Shown: positions 1 through 8,776, counted from the stretch's first letter. The stretch: DNA of 64,000 nucleotides from Clostridium formicaceticum (GCF_001854185.1 NZ_CP017603.1:3038001-3102000), one strand, 5' to 3'. Numbers and translations: made by a program. Notes: generated by a model not told the origin, from the letters alone.

Positions 1-1
1 A

Positions 2-247
2 CTAGCTTTTGTAGATGATAAGACCTTGTTATTGACAGGTTTAGTAAATTCTCATACAATACGAACGGCAGAAATGATGGATATTGCAGCTATAGTTTTT
101 GTTAGGGGCAAGAGCCCGGAAGAGGAAATTATTAAGCTGGCAGAAGAAAACGAAATCGTTATTATGTCAACAAAGTATATTATGTATGTTAGTTCGGGGA
201 TTTTATACTCTAAGGGTCTTAAAGGTGCTAACATTATACATAAATAG
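2..247 (+). CDS. DRTGG-domain protein, 3' part only
   Basis: The reading frame is open from base 2, so the gene begins before the window; only about 81 C-terminal residues are visible. The stretch with LLLTGLVNSHTIRTAEMMD followed by VFVRGKSPEEEII resembles the DRTGG domain, a small domain of unknown role also found beside CBS domains and in phosphotransacetylases. A second DRTGG gene lies 480 bases downstream in the same cluster, with ATPase-like and PHP genes between and after. Function is not known; a regulatory or ligand-sensing role is inference from the neighbours. Confidence 0.65.
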   Translation, partial: LAFVDDKTLLLTGLVNSHTIRTAEMMDIAAIVFVRGKSPEEEIIKLAEENEIVIMSTKYIMYVSSGILYSKGLKGANIIHK

Positions 248-275
248 TTTATTGATTAAATTAAAATAGGAGGAT

Positions 276-710
276 GTGAGAACCATAAAATTATGTTATG
301 CAGTAGAAAAAGATGATTTTACAAAAGCGGGACAGGCTTCTAGCAATATAAAGAAAGTATTAAGACAGTTGGGAATAGAGCCTAAAACCCTTAGAAGAAT
401 TGCTATAGCCACTTATGAAGCAGAAATGAACATCATTATTCATTCTGAGGGAGGCGTCATAGAAGTGGATATTTGCCCAGAAAAAGTTGAAATTATTGCA
501 GAGGATAGAGGACCGGGAATTGAAAATATTGAATTAGCTATGAAGGCAGGATACTCTACAGCTTCCCACAGAGTTCGGGAATTAGGTTTTGGCGCGGGAA
601 TGGGCTTGCCAAATATTAAAAGATGTTCTGATGAATTTACAATTAAGTCTTCTTTAGGAGAATATACCAAACTGCAAATTGTCATCTATAACAGGCTTAA
701 AAGTCATTAA
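276..710 (+). CDS. anti-sigma-factor-type HATPase protein (RsbT/SpoIIAB-like fold)
   Basis: A 144-aa single-domain GHKL ATP-binding protein. Seen: an N-box (YEAEMNIIIHSEGG, about residues 48-61), a G1-type stretch (EDRGPGIENIELAMKAGYST) and a G2-type loop (GFGAGMGLPNIKR), in the order found in SpoIIAB, RsbW and RsbT kinases. Such proteins phosphorylate an anti-sigma-factor antagonist or bind a sigma factor; no antagonist gene is visible here. The start is GTG at 276, only two bases after an AGGAGG, so the exact start is uncertain. It lies between two DRTGG genes and is probably co-transcribed with them. Confidence 0.75.
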   Translation: MRTIKLCYAVEKDDFTKAGQASSNIKKVLRQLGIEPKTLRRIAIATYEAEMNIIIHSEGGVIEVDICPEKVEIIAEDRGPGIENIELAMKAGYSTASHRVRELGFGAGMGLPNIKRCSDEFTIKSSLGEYTKLQIVIYNRLKSH

Positions 711-727
711 AGTAGAGGGGGTAAAAA

Positions 728-1078
728 ATGATTACAGTAGAAAAATTAATTGAAAAATTAGAACTAGAAGCGGTAGGGGGCCAAAAAGGAATAACCAAGG
801 AAGTGAAAGGTGCATATATTGGAGATTTATTAAGCTGGGTGATGGCACACATTGGTTCTGGAGATGCCTGGATCACAATACAAACAAATATCAATGTTAT
901 TGCAGTAGCAGCATTAGGTGAGGCCTCTTGTATCATTGTAGCAGAAGATGCTGAGATAGAGGAGTCAACGAAAATTAAAGCAGACGAGGAAGGTATTCCC
1001 CTTTTGAGAAGTTCTCTAAGTGCCTATGAATTAGCAATACAAATCTATCAATGTTTAGAGGGTTTAGAAAAAAAATGA
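728..1078 (+). CDS. DRTGG-domain protein
   Basis: A 116-aa soluble protein that is essentially one DRTGG domain (GAYIGDLLSWVMAHIGSGDAWITIQTN is replaced in part by the usual pattern seen in the family). It starts at ATG 728 behind a GAGGGGG site. Its stop overlaps the ATG of the downstream PHP gene (AAATGA at 1074-1078), which suggests translational coupling. The family has no established reaction; in other Clostridia similar genes lie close to Fe-only hydrogenase or Rnf loci (established context, from memory). A regulatory role in redox metabolism is inference. Confidence 0.7.
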   Translation: MITVEKLIEKLELEAVGGQKGITKEVKGAYIGDLLSWVMAHIGSGDAWITIQTNINVIAVAALGEASCIIVAEDAEIEESTKIKADEEGIPLLRSSLSAYELAIQIYQCLEGLEKK

Positions 1079-1785
1079 TGGTAGCAGTAGATTTGCATAT
1101 TCATAGTGGATTATCTCCTTGTGCAGATAATGATATGACCCCCAACAATATTATTCATATGGCACAGCTTAAAGAAATAGAAGCTATTGCTATTACAGAT
1201 CATAATTCCACCAAAAACCTTGAGAGTTTTATGCAGGTGGGGGAAAAAAACAATATGATTTGTATCCCAGGTGTAGAAGTCACCACAAAAGAAGAAGTTC
1301 ATTTAATTGCGCTCTTTGAAAGTCTTTCAGCAGCAAAAAAATTTCAGGACATATTGGATGATACGCTACCAAAGGTGCAAAATAATACAAGACTATTTGG
1401 CCATCAATACATTTATGATGAAGACGATAATATCTTAGAGGACTATAATACTTTATTAATAAATGCTCTTTCTTTACCCCTAAAAGAAACAATTACAGAG
1501 ATAAGAAAATTAAAGGGCATACCTATACCTGCTCATATTGATCGAAATAGCTTTAGCATTCTTTCAAACCTAGGGTTTATTGCTCCAGAACTAGGTTTGA
1601 AAACAGTTGAAATAACAAAAAAATGTAGTTTTTCTGAACTAAAAAAGTTACATCCGTATCTAAGAGGCTATAAGAAAATTATTAGTTCAGATGCTCACTA
1701 TTTAGGAGAAATGCTAGAGGGAGGCTTTTTGATAGAAGCGCAGAATAGAAATATACAATCTATTTTAATGACACTGCAAGGGTGA
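1075..1785 (+). CDS. PHP-domain phosphoesterase
   Basis: About 236 aa when started at the ATG at 1075, which overlaps the preceding stop. An upstream in-frame ATG at 1051 lies inside the previous gene and has no ribosome site of its own. Seen: the PHP metal-binding motif DLHIHSGLSPCA at the N terminus, AITDHNS about 35 residues on, PAHIDR in the middle and SSDAHY near the end. These histidines and aspartates form the trinuclear metal site of the PHP family (histidinol phosphatase, polymerase exonuclease and nucleotide phosphatases). The substrate cannot be told from sequence. Confidence 0.8.
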   Translation: MMVAVDLHIHSGLSPCADNDMTPNNIIHMAQLKEIEAIAITDHNSTKNLESFMQVGEKNNMICIPGVEVTTKEEVHLIALFESLSAAKKFQDILDDTLPKVQNNTRLFGHQYIYDEDDNILEDYNTLLINALSLPLKETITEIRKLKGIPIPAHIDRNSFSILSNLGFIAPELGLKTVEITKKCSFSELKKLHPYLRGYKKIISSDAHYLGEMLEGGFLIEAQNRNIQSILMTLQG

Positions 1786-1815
1786 TTTTAAAAAATAGTT
1801 TAGGGGGAGAAGAGC

Positions 1816-2361
1816 TTGAAGGAATTAGCTTTGCATATATTAGATATTGCAGAAAACGCTATTAAGGCAGAAGCCAATTTGATAGAAATAACGATTTGGG
1901 AGGATATTGCAAAGGATTTGCTTACAATAGAAATTAAAGATAATGGCATAGGCATGGATGAGGAAACCGTAAAAAAGGCAGAAAACCCCTTCTTTACTAC
2001 AAGAACCACTAGAAAAGTAGGATTAGGTATTTCTTTATTTAAAGCTGCAGCACTGCAATGTGATGGTAGTTTTAAGATATATTCAATAAAGGGGAAAGGT
2101 ACAACCGTAACTACTGTTTTTAAACATAGTCATATTGATCGAGCACCTCTAGGTCGCATAGAAGATACATTGATCACTTTACTGATGAGAGAAAAAGAGA
2201 TTGACTACATTTATACACATTACTATAATCTAGAAAAATTTTATATAGATACAAGGGAGGTAAAGGACCTCCTCAAAGAAGTGCCAATTACTAACTTACA
2301 AGTGGTGGAATGGTTAAGACAATATATAAAAGAAGGACTAGCAAACTTTGTTAAATCATAA
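1816..2361 (+). CDS. HATPase-domain protein, histidine-kinase-like C-terminal half
   Basis: 181 aa, starting at TTG 1816 nine bases after GGGGGAG. Seen: N-box (LHILDIAENAIKAEA), G1 (IEIKDNGIGMDEE), and G2 (TTRKVGLGISLFKAAA), the ATP-lid arrangement of histidine kinases. No phospho-acceptor histidine domain and no membrane segment are visible, so it is either a stand-alone ATPase or a partner for another protein. It ends the upstream cluster; an approximately 370-base gap separates it from rnfC. It is the second GHKL protein in 2.3 kb, but belongs to a different subtype from the one at 276. Confidence 0.75.
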   Translation: MKELALHILDIAENAIKAEANLIEITIWEDIAKDLLTIEIKDNGIGMDEETVKKAENPFFTTRTTRKVGLGISLFKAAALQCDGSFKIYSIKGKGTTVTTVFKHSHIDRAPLGRIEDTLITLLMREKEIDYIYTHYYNLEKFYIDTREVKDLLKEVPITNLQVVEWLRQYIKEGLANFVKS

Positions 2362-2396
2362 ACTTTCCCAATTTAATGGTAATCGCAAAAAACTTA

Positions 2397-2425
2397 TTGT
2401 ATATTAAATGGTGTTGTACTATAAT
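2397..2425 (+). promoter_or_regulatory. candidate sigma-A promoter in the gap before the rnf operon
   Basis: TTGTAT at 2397-2402, a 17-base spacer, then a perfect TATAAT at 2420-2425. It lies about 300 bases upstream of rnfC, which would leave a long untranslated leader. Other AT-rich matches occur in the gap, so this is a candidate only. Confidence 0.45.
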
Positions 2426-2572
2426 AAATATAATAATTCCTTAACAATTTTATACAGCAATTTTATACAATATTTTACAAAATGTCGAATTTACTAGAAA
2501 ATTGTATAACTTATGAGGTATAATAAATTTAAAATTATTAATTGTTAAGAGTAATATTTAACTATCTTAATG

Positions 2573-2651
2573 TATACAGTATATACAAGAAAATATAATG
2601 ATATTTTAAAATAGTCAAAAAAATTTTGTGCTGTTTTAATTATACTGTATA
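2573..2651. promoter_or_regulatory. paired palindromes TATACWGTATA upstream of rnfC
   Basis: TATACAGTATA at 2573-2583 and TATACTGTATA at 2641-2651 are both perfect 11-base palindromes whose centres are 68 bases apart. The first sits inside a longer inverted repeat (TGTATA/TATACA, 2571-2587). Such pairs look like binding sites for a dimeric regulator of the rnf operon; the regulator is not identified. Isolated TTGTTAA or TTAACAA half sites at 2441, 2542 and 2661 recall Rex boxes but do not form a proper full site. Confidence 0.4.
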
Positions 2652-2731
2652 CAAGAATTATTAACAAGGAATCATTATTTTTATTATTTCATTTGGCTAT
2701 TCTTTAAATTTAAATAAGGGGTGAAAATCAA

Positions 2732-4066
2732 ATGAAGGCTTTAACTTTTAGAGGAGGTATTCATCCACCAGAAGGTAAGGAATCAACTGAGCATTTAAAG
2801 ATTGAAAAAGCAGTTGATCCTCAAACGGTGGTAATACCTATGCAGCAACACATTGGTGCACCGTGTGAACCCATTGTAAAAGTGGGAGACACAGTTAAGG
2901 TTGGACAAAAAATTGGTGAAGCACAAGGTTTTGTTTCATCACCTGTTCATGCTAGCGTGTCTGGGACTGTAAAGGCGATCATGGATATGCCAATAGTAAC
3001 AGGTAACGAAGCATTAGCAGTGATCATTGAATCAGATGGGAAAAATGAAATTGACCCTTCTGTAGCATCAAAAGGTGATATCGAAGCGTTACAACCTAAG
3101 GAAATCATTGATATCATTAAAGAAGCTGGTATAGTAGGTATGGGTGGCGCTACTTTTCCAACCCATGTAAAGCTATCCCCACCACCTGACAAAAAGGTGG
3201 ACACCATTATATTAAATGGTGCTGAATGTGAACCTTATCTAACAGCAGACCATCGTCTTATGTTAGAGATGCCTGAAGATGTAGTTTATGGCTTAAAGGC
3301 TATGATGAAGGCAGTAGGTGTAAAAAAGGGATATATAGGTATTGAAAACAATAAGCCAGATGCTATTGACGTAATGCTAAAGGCCATAAAGAATGAGTCT
3401 GACATAAAAGTAGTAGCATTACAGACAAAGTATCCACAAGGTGGAGAAAAACAGCTTATTTATGCTGTAACCAACAAAGAAGTTCCTTCCGGCGGATTGC
3501 CAATGGATGTTGGGGTTATTGTAAGCAATGTGGGAACTGCAGCTCAAATAGCAAAGACTATTAAAACTGGTATGCCATTGATAGAAAGGGTTACCACTGT
3601 AACAGGAAAGGCAATAAAAAAACCTAGAAACTTAATGGTGAAAATAGGTACACCTATTAAAGAATTGATAGAACAATGTGGAGGCTATGCAGTAACACCA
3701 GGAAAGCTTATTCTTGGTGGGCCTATGATGGGTATTGCTCAACACACAGATGAAGTATCTGCTGTGAAGGGAACTTCAGGTGTACTGGTTTTTGATAAGG
3801 AAGGGGCAGATTTGCCAAATCCTATAAACTGTATACGCTGTGGTAGATGTGTTGAGATATGTCCAGCAAATCTTCAGCCAGTATATATTAGTGAAAATTC
3901 ATTAAGTAACAGAATGGAACAGGCTGAAAAGTATAGAGCACTAGATTGTATAGAGTGTGGTTCTTGTTCATATGTGTGTCCATCAAGAAGACCTTTACTA
4001 CCATCCATAAGGGTAGCAAAAAACCAAATCATTGCTAAGAAAAGAGAGCAAAAGAAAAGTAATTAG
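2732..4066 (+). CDS. rnfC: Rnf complex subunit C (electron entry, NADH/Fe-S/FMN)
   Basis: 444 aa. RnfC is the peripheral subunit of the ferredoxin:NAD+ oxidoreductase that couples electron flow to Na+ or H+ export and is thought to contact NAD(H). Seen: an N-terminal barrel-sandwich part, the glycine-rich GMGGATFPTHVKL and NGAECEPYLTADHR stretches related to NuoF, and two ferredoxin-type clusters near the C terminus (CIRCGRCVEICP and CIECGSCSYVCP). ATG 2732 follows GGGGTG. First gene of the operon in the order C-D-G-E-A-B, the usual clostridial order. Confidence 0.97.
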   Translation: MKALTFRGGIHPPEGKESTEHLKIEKAVDPQTVVIPMQQHIGAPCEPIVKVGDTVKVGQKIGEAQGFVSSPVHASVSGTVKAIMDMPIVTGNEALAVIIESDGKNEIDPSVASKGDIEALQPKEIIDIIKEAGIVGMGGATFPTHVKLSPPPDKKVDTIILNGAECEPYLTADHRLMLEMPEDVVYGLKAMMKAVGVKKGYIGIENNKPDAIDVMLKAIKNESDIKVVALQTKYPQGGEKQLIYAVTNKEVPSGGLPMDVGVIVSNVGTAAQIAKTIKTGMPLIERVTTVTGKAIKKPRNLMVKIGTPIKELIEQCGGYAVTPGKLILGGPMMGIAQHTDEVSAVKGTSGVLVFDKEGADLPNPINCIRCGRCVEICPANLQPVYISENSLSNRMEQAEKYRALDCIECGSCSYVCPSRRPLLPSIRVAKNQIIAKKREQKKSN

Positions 4067-4095
4067 AGTAAGGCAAGTAAAAGGGAGGGAAATTC

Positions 4096-5040
4096 ATGGA
4101 TGAAAAGTTAATTGTATCTTCTTCTCCACATATATTGGATGATGATACAGCACAAAGAATTATGTTAGATGTAGTTATTGCTTTATTACCAGCTACGATT
4201 GCGGCCATTTATTACTTTAGAGCAAATGCTGCCATTCTGGTATTATTGTCGGTATTAACAGCTGTTGTTACTGAAGCTGGTGTTCAAAAATGGTTGGGAC
4301 GACCTGTGACAATAAATGATTTTAGTGCAGTTGTGACGGGCTTATTATTAGCATTAAATATTCCTGCGTCAGCACCATGGTGGATGCCGGTAGTTGGCTC
4401 CTTCTTTGCAATCGCCATTGTAAAACAAGTATTTGGCGGCGTAGGTCATAACTTTATGAACCCTGCATTAGCTGGAAGAATATTTTTGACTTTATCTTGG
4501 ACAGATCGTATGACAGCTTGGATTACACCAGGTGTAGATGCGGTATCTACCGCAACACCACTGGCAATTATTAAAGAAGCCGGCGGTACACTACCAAATA
4601 ACTTACCATCGCTATTTAATACAATTATAGGTAACACTGGTGGAAGTATGGGGGAAACATCTGCTTTACTACTGTTGTTAGGTGGAGTTTATTTAATTTA
4701 TAAAGGTGTTATTTCTTGGAAAATACCAGGAATTTATATAGGAACTGTAGGGGTACTGACTTTAGTATTTGGAGGATTTGATGCTACTTATATGTTATAT
4801 CATGTGTTTTCAGGCGGTTTGATGTTAGGAGCTATCTATATGGCAACTGATTATGCTTCTTCTCCTGTAACGCCAAGAGGTAGAATCATTTTTGCTTTTG
4901 GATGTGGGCTATTAACTTCATTAATAAGACTATATGGAGCATATCCAGAAGGTGTGGCTTTTTCAATACTATTAATGAATGTGGCATCACCGTTAATAGA
5001 TCGATATACAAGCCCGAGAGTATTTGGGGAGGTGAAATAG
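4096..5040 (+). CDS. rnfD: Rnf complex subunit D (membrane, covalent FMN)
   Basis: 314 aa, strongly hydrophobic with about eight to ten membrane segments. RnfD carries a covalently bound FMN on a threonine; the matching site here is in VSTATPLAI at about residues 153-161. The HNFMNPALAGR stretch is typical of the RnfD/NqrB family. Start at ATG 4096 after AAGGGAGGG. Part of the ion-translocating membrane core together with RnfE and RnfA. The stop lies three bases before the rnfG start, so the two are tightly coupled. Confidence 0.97.
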   Translation: MDEKLIVSSSPHILDDDTAQRIMLDVVIALLPATIAAIYYFRANAAILVLLSVLTAVVTEAGVQKWLGRPVTINDFSAVVTGLLLALNIPASAPWWMPVVGSFFAIAIVKQVFGGVGHNFMNPALAGRIFLTLSWTDRMTAWITPGVDAVSTATPLAIIKEAGGTLPNNLPSLFNTIIGNTGGSMGETSALLLLLGGVYLIYKGVISWKIPGIYIGTVGVLTLVFGGFDATYMLYHVFSGGLMLGAIYMATDYASSPVTPRGRIIFAFGCGLLTSLIRLYGAYPEGVAFSILLMNVASPLIDRYTSPRVFGEVK

Positions 5041-5043
5041 TCA

Positions 5044-5613
5044 ATGCGTGAAATAGTTAAATTAGGTATTATATTACTGGTTATTACTGCTGTAGCAGGT
5101 TTGATTTTGGGCTTCACCAATGACGTAACACAGGGAATTATTCAACAGAGAGCTATGGAAGAGACGATAGAAGCAATGAGGGCGTTACTACCTGAAGCCG
5201 ACGACTTCCAGGGGATTGAGGATGAAAACGTTTTAAATAGAGATCTTATTGTAGAAGCGTATGAGGGTACGAAGGAAGGCAATGTTGTAGGATATGCTGT
5301 AAAAGTAGCGCCTCAAGGCTATGGTGGAACAGTAGAATTATTAGTAGGCATATCTAGCGAAGGTAGAATTACTGGAGTAAAAGTAGGAGATCATAGTGAG
5401 ACACCAGGATTAGGTTCTAAGATTGCTGATGCTGCCTTCATTGACCAGTTTATTGATAAAGGAACAGAGGATGAATTTATCGTTACAAAGGGTGGAGAAG
5501 CTGGAGATGAATACATCCAAGCTGTCTCAGGTGCTACTGTTTCTTCAAGAGCCGCTGTTTCAGGTGTAAACAGTGCCCGTAGCTTATTTGAAGAAGTATT
5601 AAAAAATCGTTAA
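5044..5613 (+). CDS. rnfG: Rnf complex subunit G (covalent FMN)
   Basis: 189 aa: one N-terminal membrane anchor (about residues 5-26), then an extracytoplasmic FMN-binding domain. The flavinylation site S(T)GAT-S/T is seen as VSGATVSSRA near residue 165; the threonine takes FMN through a phosphoester bond in this family. Flavinylation requires an ApbE transferase, which is not in the window. The ribosome site GGGGAGGTG lies inside the end of rnfD. Confidence 0.96.
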   Translation: MREIVKLGIILLVITAVAGLILGFTNDVTQGIIQQRAMEETIEAMRALLPEADDFQGIEDENVLNRDLIVEAYEGTKEGNVVGYAVKVAPQGYGGTVELLVGISSEGRITGVKVGDHSETPGLGSKIADAAFIDQFIDKGTEDEFIVTKGGEAGDEYIQAVSGATVSSRAAVSGVNSARSLFEEVLKNR

Positions 5614-5632
5614 TTATCGGAGGTGAATTGCT

Positions 5633-6235
5633 GTGAAACTAAATAGAATATTAATAAAGGGATTAATTTATGACAACCCAACCTTTGTTCAAATGTTAGG
5701 TATGTGCCCCACTTTGGCGGTAACAAATTCAGCATTCAATGCTTTGGGGATGGGTTTAGCCACTACTGCGGTATTGATTGGCTCAAATGTAGTTATTTCC
5801 ATGTTAAGAAATTTTATTCCTAGCAAGATTAGAATTCCAGCCTTTGTTGTGGTTATTGCTACTTTCGTAACCATGGTAGGTATGATGATGAGGGCATACT
5901 TGCCAGCGTTAAATGCAGCTTTAGGTTTATTTATTCCTTTAATTGTTGTAAACTGTTTGATTTTAGCTAGAGCGGAGTCCTTTGCATCTAAGAGCTCTAT
6001 GGTAGGCTCAGCAGTAGATGGTGTAGGAATGGGTCTAGGCTTTACAGGTGCGTTAGTTATTCTTGGAATCGTGAGAGAGTTAACAGGTGCTGGTACAATC
6101 TTTGGCAGAGCTATTATGGGTAGCAGCTTTGAACCAGCAAGATTTATGACAATGCCGCCAGGGGCGTTTTTAGCACTGGGTTTACTATTAGCACTAATTA
6201 ATAAGATTGGTTCAAAAGATTTAAATGAATTATAG
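5633..6235 (+). CDS. rnfE: Rnf complex subunit E (membrane)
   Basis: 200 aa, starting at GTG 5633 behind GGAGGTG. Six predicted membrane segments; the N-terminal half contains NPTFVQMLGMCPTLAVTNS, a family hallmark with a conserved cysteine near the membrane. RnfE and RnfA are homologous and fold in inverted topology; between them in related complexes a shared iron cluster has been described. Lies between rnfG and rnfA with 13-20 base gaps. Confidence 0.96.
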   Translation: MKLNRILIKGLIYDNPTFVQMLGMCPTLAVTNSAFNALGMGLATTAVLIGSNVVISMLRNFIPSKIRIPAFVVVIATFVTMVGMMMRAYLPALNAALGLFIPLIVVNCLILARAESFASKSSMVGSAVDGVGMGLGFTGALVILGIVRELTGAGTIFGRAIMGSSFEPARFMTMPPGAFLALGLLLALINKIGSKDLNEL

Positions 6236-6248
6236 GGGGGTGTAGGAT

Positions 6249-6830
6249 TTGTCAATTTCATCATTGTTTATTATTCTTGTAAGTTCAATTCTAGTAAACA
6301 ACTTTGTATTATCTAGATTTTTAGGGATATGTCCATTTTTAGGGGTTTCCAAACAAGTGGAAACAGCTATGGGTATGGGGGCTGCCGTTACATTTGTTAT
6401 GGCTTTAGCTTCTTTAATTACCTATTTAGTAGAAAGATTGATTTTGGTGCCTTTAGGTATACAATATATGCAAACAATAGCTTTTATCTTAGTTATTGCA
6501 TCTTTGGTGCAACTAGTTGAAATGATTATTCAAAAGAGTAGTCCTACACTGTATCAATCATTAGGGGTGTTTCTTCCACTGATCACTACCAACTGTGCGG
6601 TGTTAGGGGTTGCTATTTTAAATATTCAACTTCAGTACAATTTATTTGAAACAGTTTTACATGGTGTAGGAGCAGCGATAGGTTTCTCTTTAGCGATTGT
6701 CCTGTTTGCTGCGATTCGCGAAAGATTAGAGTTGGCTCATGTTCCTAAGGCTTTTAAAGGATTTCCGGTTGCACTTATTACTGCGAGTCTGATGTCGTTA
6801 GCCTTCATGGGATTTGCTGGACTTGTGTAA
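6249..6830 (+). CDS. rnfA: Rnf complex subunit A (membrane)
   Basis: 193 aa, starting at TTG 6249 with the ribosome site AGGGGGGTG at 6233-6241. Six membrane segments; [19 protein letters not shown] near residue 17 and [11 protein letters not shown] in the middle carry the two conserved cysteines that match those of RnfE. Homologous to RnfE and NqrE. The TTG start is supported by the spacing and by the family start position. Confidence 0.96.
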   Translation: MSISSLFIILVSSILVNNFVLSRFLGICPFLGVSKQVETAMGMGAAVTFVMALASLITYLVERLILVPLGIQYMQTIAFILVIASLVQLVEMIIQKSSPTLYQSLGVFLPLITTNCAVLGVAILNIQLQYNLFETVLHGVGAAIGFSLAIVLFAAIRERLELAHVPKAFKGFPVALITASLMSLAFMGFAGLV

Positions 6831-6842
6831 AGGAGGGGTCAT

Positions 6843-7829
6843 ATGAATTTTCAAAGCATTATTTATCCTATTGTCAGTCTAGGTGGCTTAGGCCTAGTAT
6901 TTGGTGCAGGACTAGCTTATGCTTCGCAAAAATTTGCTGTTCCTGTAGATGAAAGAGCAGTTGCGATTCGAGATATTTTGCCTGGTGCCAACTGTGGAGG
7001 TTGTGGTGTGCCAGGATGCGATAGTTTTGCAAAGGCAGTGGCAGAAGGAACCAAACCTGTAGATGGATGTCCTGTAGGGGGCCCTGATTGTGCAAAGGCA
7101 ATAGCGGAAATTATGGGCGTAGAAGTAAGTACATCTGCTAGAAAAGTGGCAAAAGTCATCTGTAATGGAAATAGTGAAAAATGTAAAGACAAGTTTGATT
7201 ATCATGGTATCAACGACTGTATCGCTGCATCTATGGTGGGCGGTGGCGGAGACAAGTCCTGTAATTATTCTTGTTTAGGATTTGGAACCTGTGTAAAGGC
7301 TTGCCAGTTTGATGCGATAGAAATTGTTGACGGAAGAATTGCTAAGATTATTCCAGAAAAATGTACTGCATGCGGTAAATGTGTAGAAGTATGTCCAAAG
7401 GATGTAATCGACATGGTTCCTTATGATCAAAGCGTTGTGATTACATGTAATAATAAGGAATCCGGTAAAGTAGTAAGAAAAAAATGTGAAGTTGCATGTA
7501 TTGCTTGTCAATTGTGCGTAAAATCATGTCCATTTGATGCTATTGAGTTTAAAAACAACTTAGCTTTCATTAATTATGATAAGTGTACCCAATGCTTTGT
7601 ATGTGTGGAGAAATGTCCAACAAAGGCAATTGAAGGAGATCTTGAAAAAAGAAAGAAAGCTATAATAAATGATGAAACTTGTATAGGGTGCACTATTTGT
7701 AAAAAGCACTGTCCTGTTGAAGCAATTGAAGGAGAACTTAAAGGCAAACATAAGATATTAGCTGATAAATGTATAGGCTGTGGTGTTTGTGAGGCAAAGT
7801 GTCCTAAAAAATCGATTACAATGAGTTAA
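6843..7829 (+). CDS. rnfB: Rnf complex subunit B (multi-cluster ferredoxin), extended form
   Basis: 328 aa. RnfB takes electrons from reduced ferredoxin. Seen: one N-terminal membrane helix (about 6-28), the CGGCGVPGC cluster motif, CNYSCLGFGTCVKACQFD, and then five CxxCxxCxxxCP motifs (CTACGKCVEVCP, CIACQLCVKSCP, CTQCFVCVEKCP, CIGCTICKKHCP, CIGCGVCEAKCP). This is more than the two ferredoxin motifs of proteobacterial RnfB and fits the longer clostridial type. Last gene of the operon; a strong terminator follows at 7835. Confidence 0.96.
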   Translation: MNFQSIIYPIVSLGGLGLVFGAGLAYASQKFAVPVDERAVAIRDILPGANCGGCGVPGCDSFAKAVAEGTKPVDGCPVGGPDCAKAIAEIMGVEVSTSARKVAKVICNGNSEKCKDKFDYHGINDCIAASMVGGGGDKSCNYSCLGFGTCVKACQFDAIEIVDGRIAKIIPEKCTACGKCVEVCPKDVIDMVPYDQSVVITCNNKESGKVVRKKCEVACIACQLCVKSCPFDAIEFKNNLAFINYDKCTQCFVCVEKCPTKAIEGDLEKRKKAIINDETCIGCTICKKHCPVEAIEGELKGKHKILADKCIGCGVCEAKCPKKSITMS

Positions 7830-7834
7830 CTTTT

Positions 7835-7871
7835 AACCCTCTAGTATATCATGCTAGAGGGTTTATTTTTT
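7835..7871 (+). terminator. Rho-independent terminator of the rnf operon
   Basis: Ten-base perfect stem AACCCTCTAG (7835-7844) with CTAGAGGGTT (7854-7863), nine-base loop, followed by TATTTTTTA. It begins six bases after the rnfB stop. Confidence 0.9.
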
Positions 7872-7977
7872 ATGAAATATCATTTTTTTCTACTTGTAAC
7901 TTCAAGTCTTTAGTGATAAACTTTTAGTGGGCTAATTTAACGATTTTTTCACGAATTTATAGAAAGTGTGGTTACAG

Positions 7978-8481
7978 ATGAATACAAAAAAGTTAGTACA
8001 CTTATCAATTTTAGTTTCATTAGGATTAGCTCTTCACATCATGGAAGGTTTTATTCCTAATCCATTTATAGTAATTGCTCCAGGGGCGAAGCTAGGTTTG
8101 GCCAATATTATAGGACTTATTACATTGGTGATTTATGGTATAAAATATGCCCTTACCGTTAATTTGTTAAGGGCGTTTATTGCAGGAATGGCATCTGGTG
8201 CTGTTACTTCCATGATCTATAGCATAGCAGGTGCTGTTGTTAGTACTTTAATGATGTGGATGGTATATAAATTATTTAAAAAGTATTTTAGTTTAATTGG
8301 TGTTAGTGTTTTTGGAGCAGTAGGACATAACATCGCCCAACTAACAGTTGCAGCTATCATTATCAATAATATAAGAATCTATATTTATCTACCTATTATG
8401 ATGCTTGCCAGCATTTTTACAGGTATTTTTATAGGGCTTACAGCAAATTTTACATTAAAGAAAATAAAAGTTCATTTTTAA
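7978..8481 (+). CDS. Gx-type membrane transporter (HepS-component-like)
   Basis: About 167 aa when started at ATG 7978; a GTG twelve bases earlier (7966) is possible, and neither has a strong ribosome site. About five hydrophobic helices. Seen: SLGLALHIMEGFIPNPF near the N terminus and a GAKLGLANIIGL stretch, which match the family called Gx transporter and, older, heptaprenyl diphosphate synthase component I. The transported compound is not established. In Clostridia such genes often lie next to Rnf or NusG-domain genes; here it follows rnfB after a terminator, so it is its own unit. Confidence 0.75.
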   Translation: MNTKKLVHLSILVSLGLALHIMEGFIPNPFIVIAPGAKLGLANIIGLITLVIYGIKYALTVNLLRAFIAGMASGAVTSMIYSIAGAVVSTLMMWMVYKLFKKYFSLIGVSVFGAVGHNIAQLTVAAIIINNIRIYIYLPIMMLASIFTGIFIGLTANFTLKKIKVHF

Positions 8482-8519
8482 GAAAAGATGATTTCGCTTA
8501 AGGGAAAAGGAGGAAAAAT

Positions 8520-8768
8520 ATGAGTAAATATCGGAATCCTTTAACATTGATGTTGCTGATTATTACTGGCGTTGTATTAGGTAGCTTAATTGGCACTTCA
8601 TTTGGGAATACTTTACCTATACTGTCCTATGGTCCGCAACCTTTAGGCTTAAATGATCTTGAACTGGATTTGGGGGTTGTCTATATTAGGCTTACACTGT
8701 TAATGCATATAAACTTTGCAAGTTTATTAGGACTATTATTAGCAGTATTGATATTTAATAAATTGTAG
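8520..8768 (+). CDS. DUF4321 membrane protein
   Basis: 82 aa with two hydrophobic helices (about residues 9-28 and 55-80) and a conserved middle with DLELDLGVVYIRLTL. This size and layout match DUF4321, a family without known function that in Clostridia often precedes maf and radC, as here. ATG 8520 follows AAAGGAGGAAAAAT. The stop is eight bases before maf, so it is probably translated from the same message. Confidence 0.7.
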   Translation: MSKYRNPLTLMLLIITGVVLGSLIGTSFGNTLPILSYGPQPLGLNDLELDLGVVYIRLTLLMHINFASLLGLLLAVLIFNKL

Positions 8769-8776
8769 GTGATAAT

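Noticed and set aside
2441-2667. Rex operator before rnf
   Set aside because: Only separate half sites (TTAACAA, TTGTTAA) are found; none pair at the spacing of a full Rex box.
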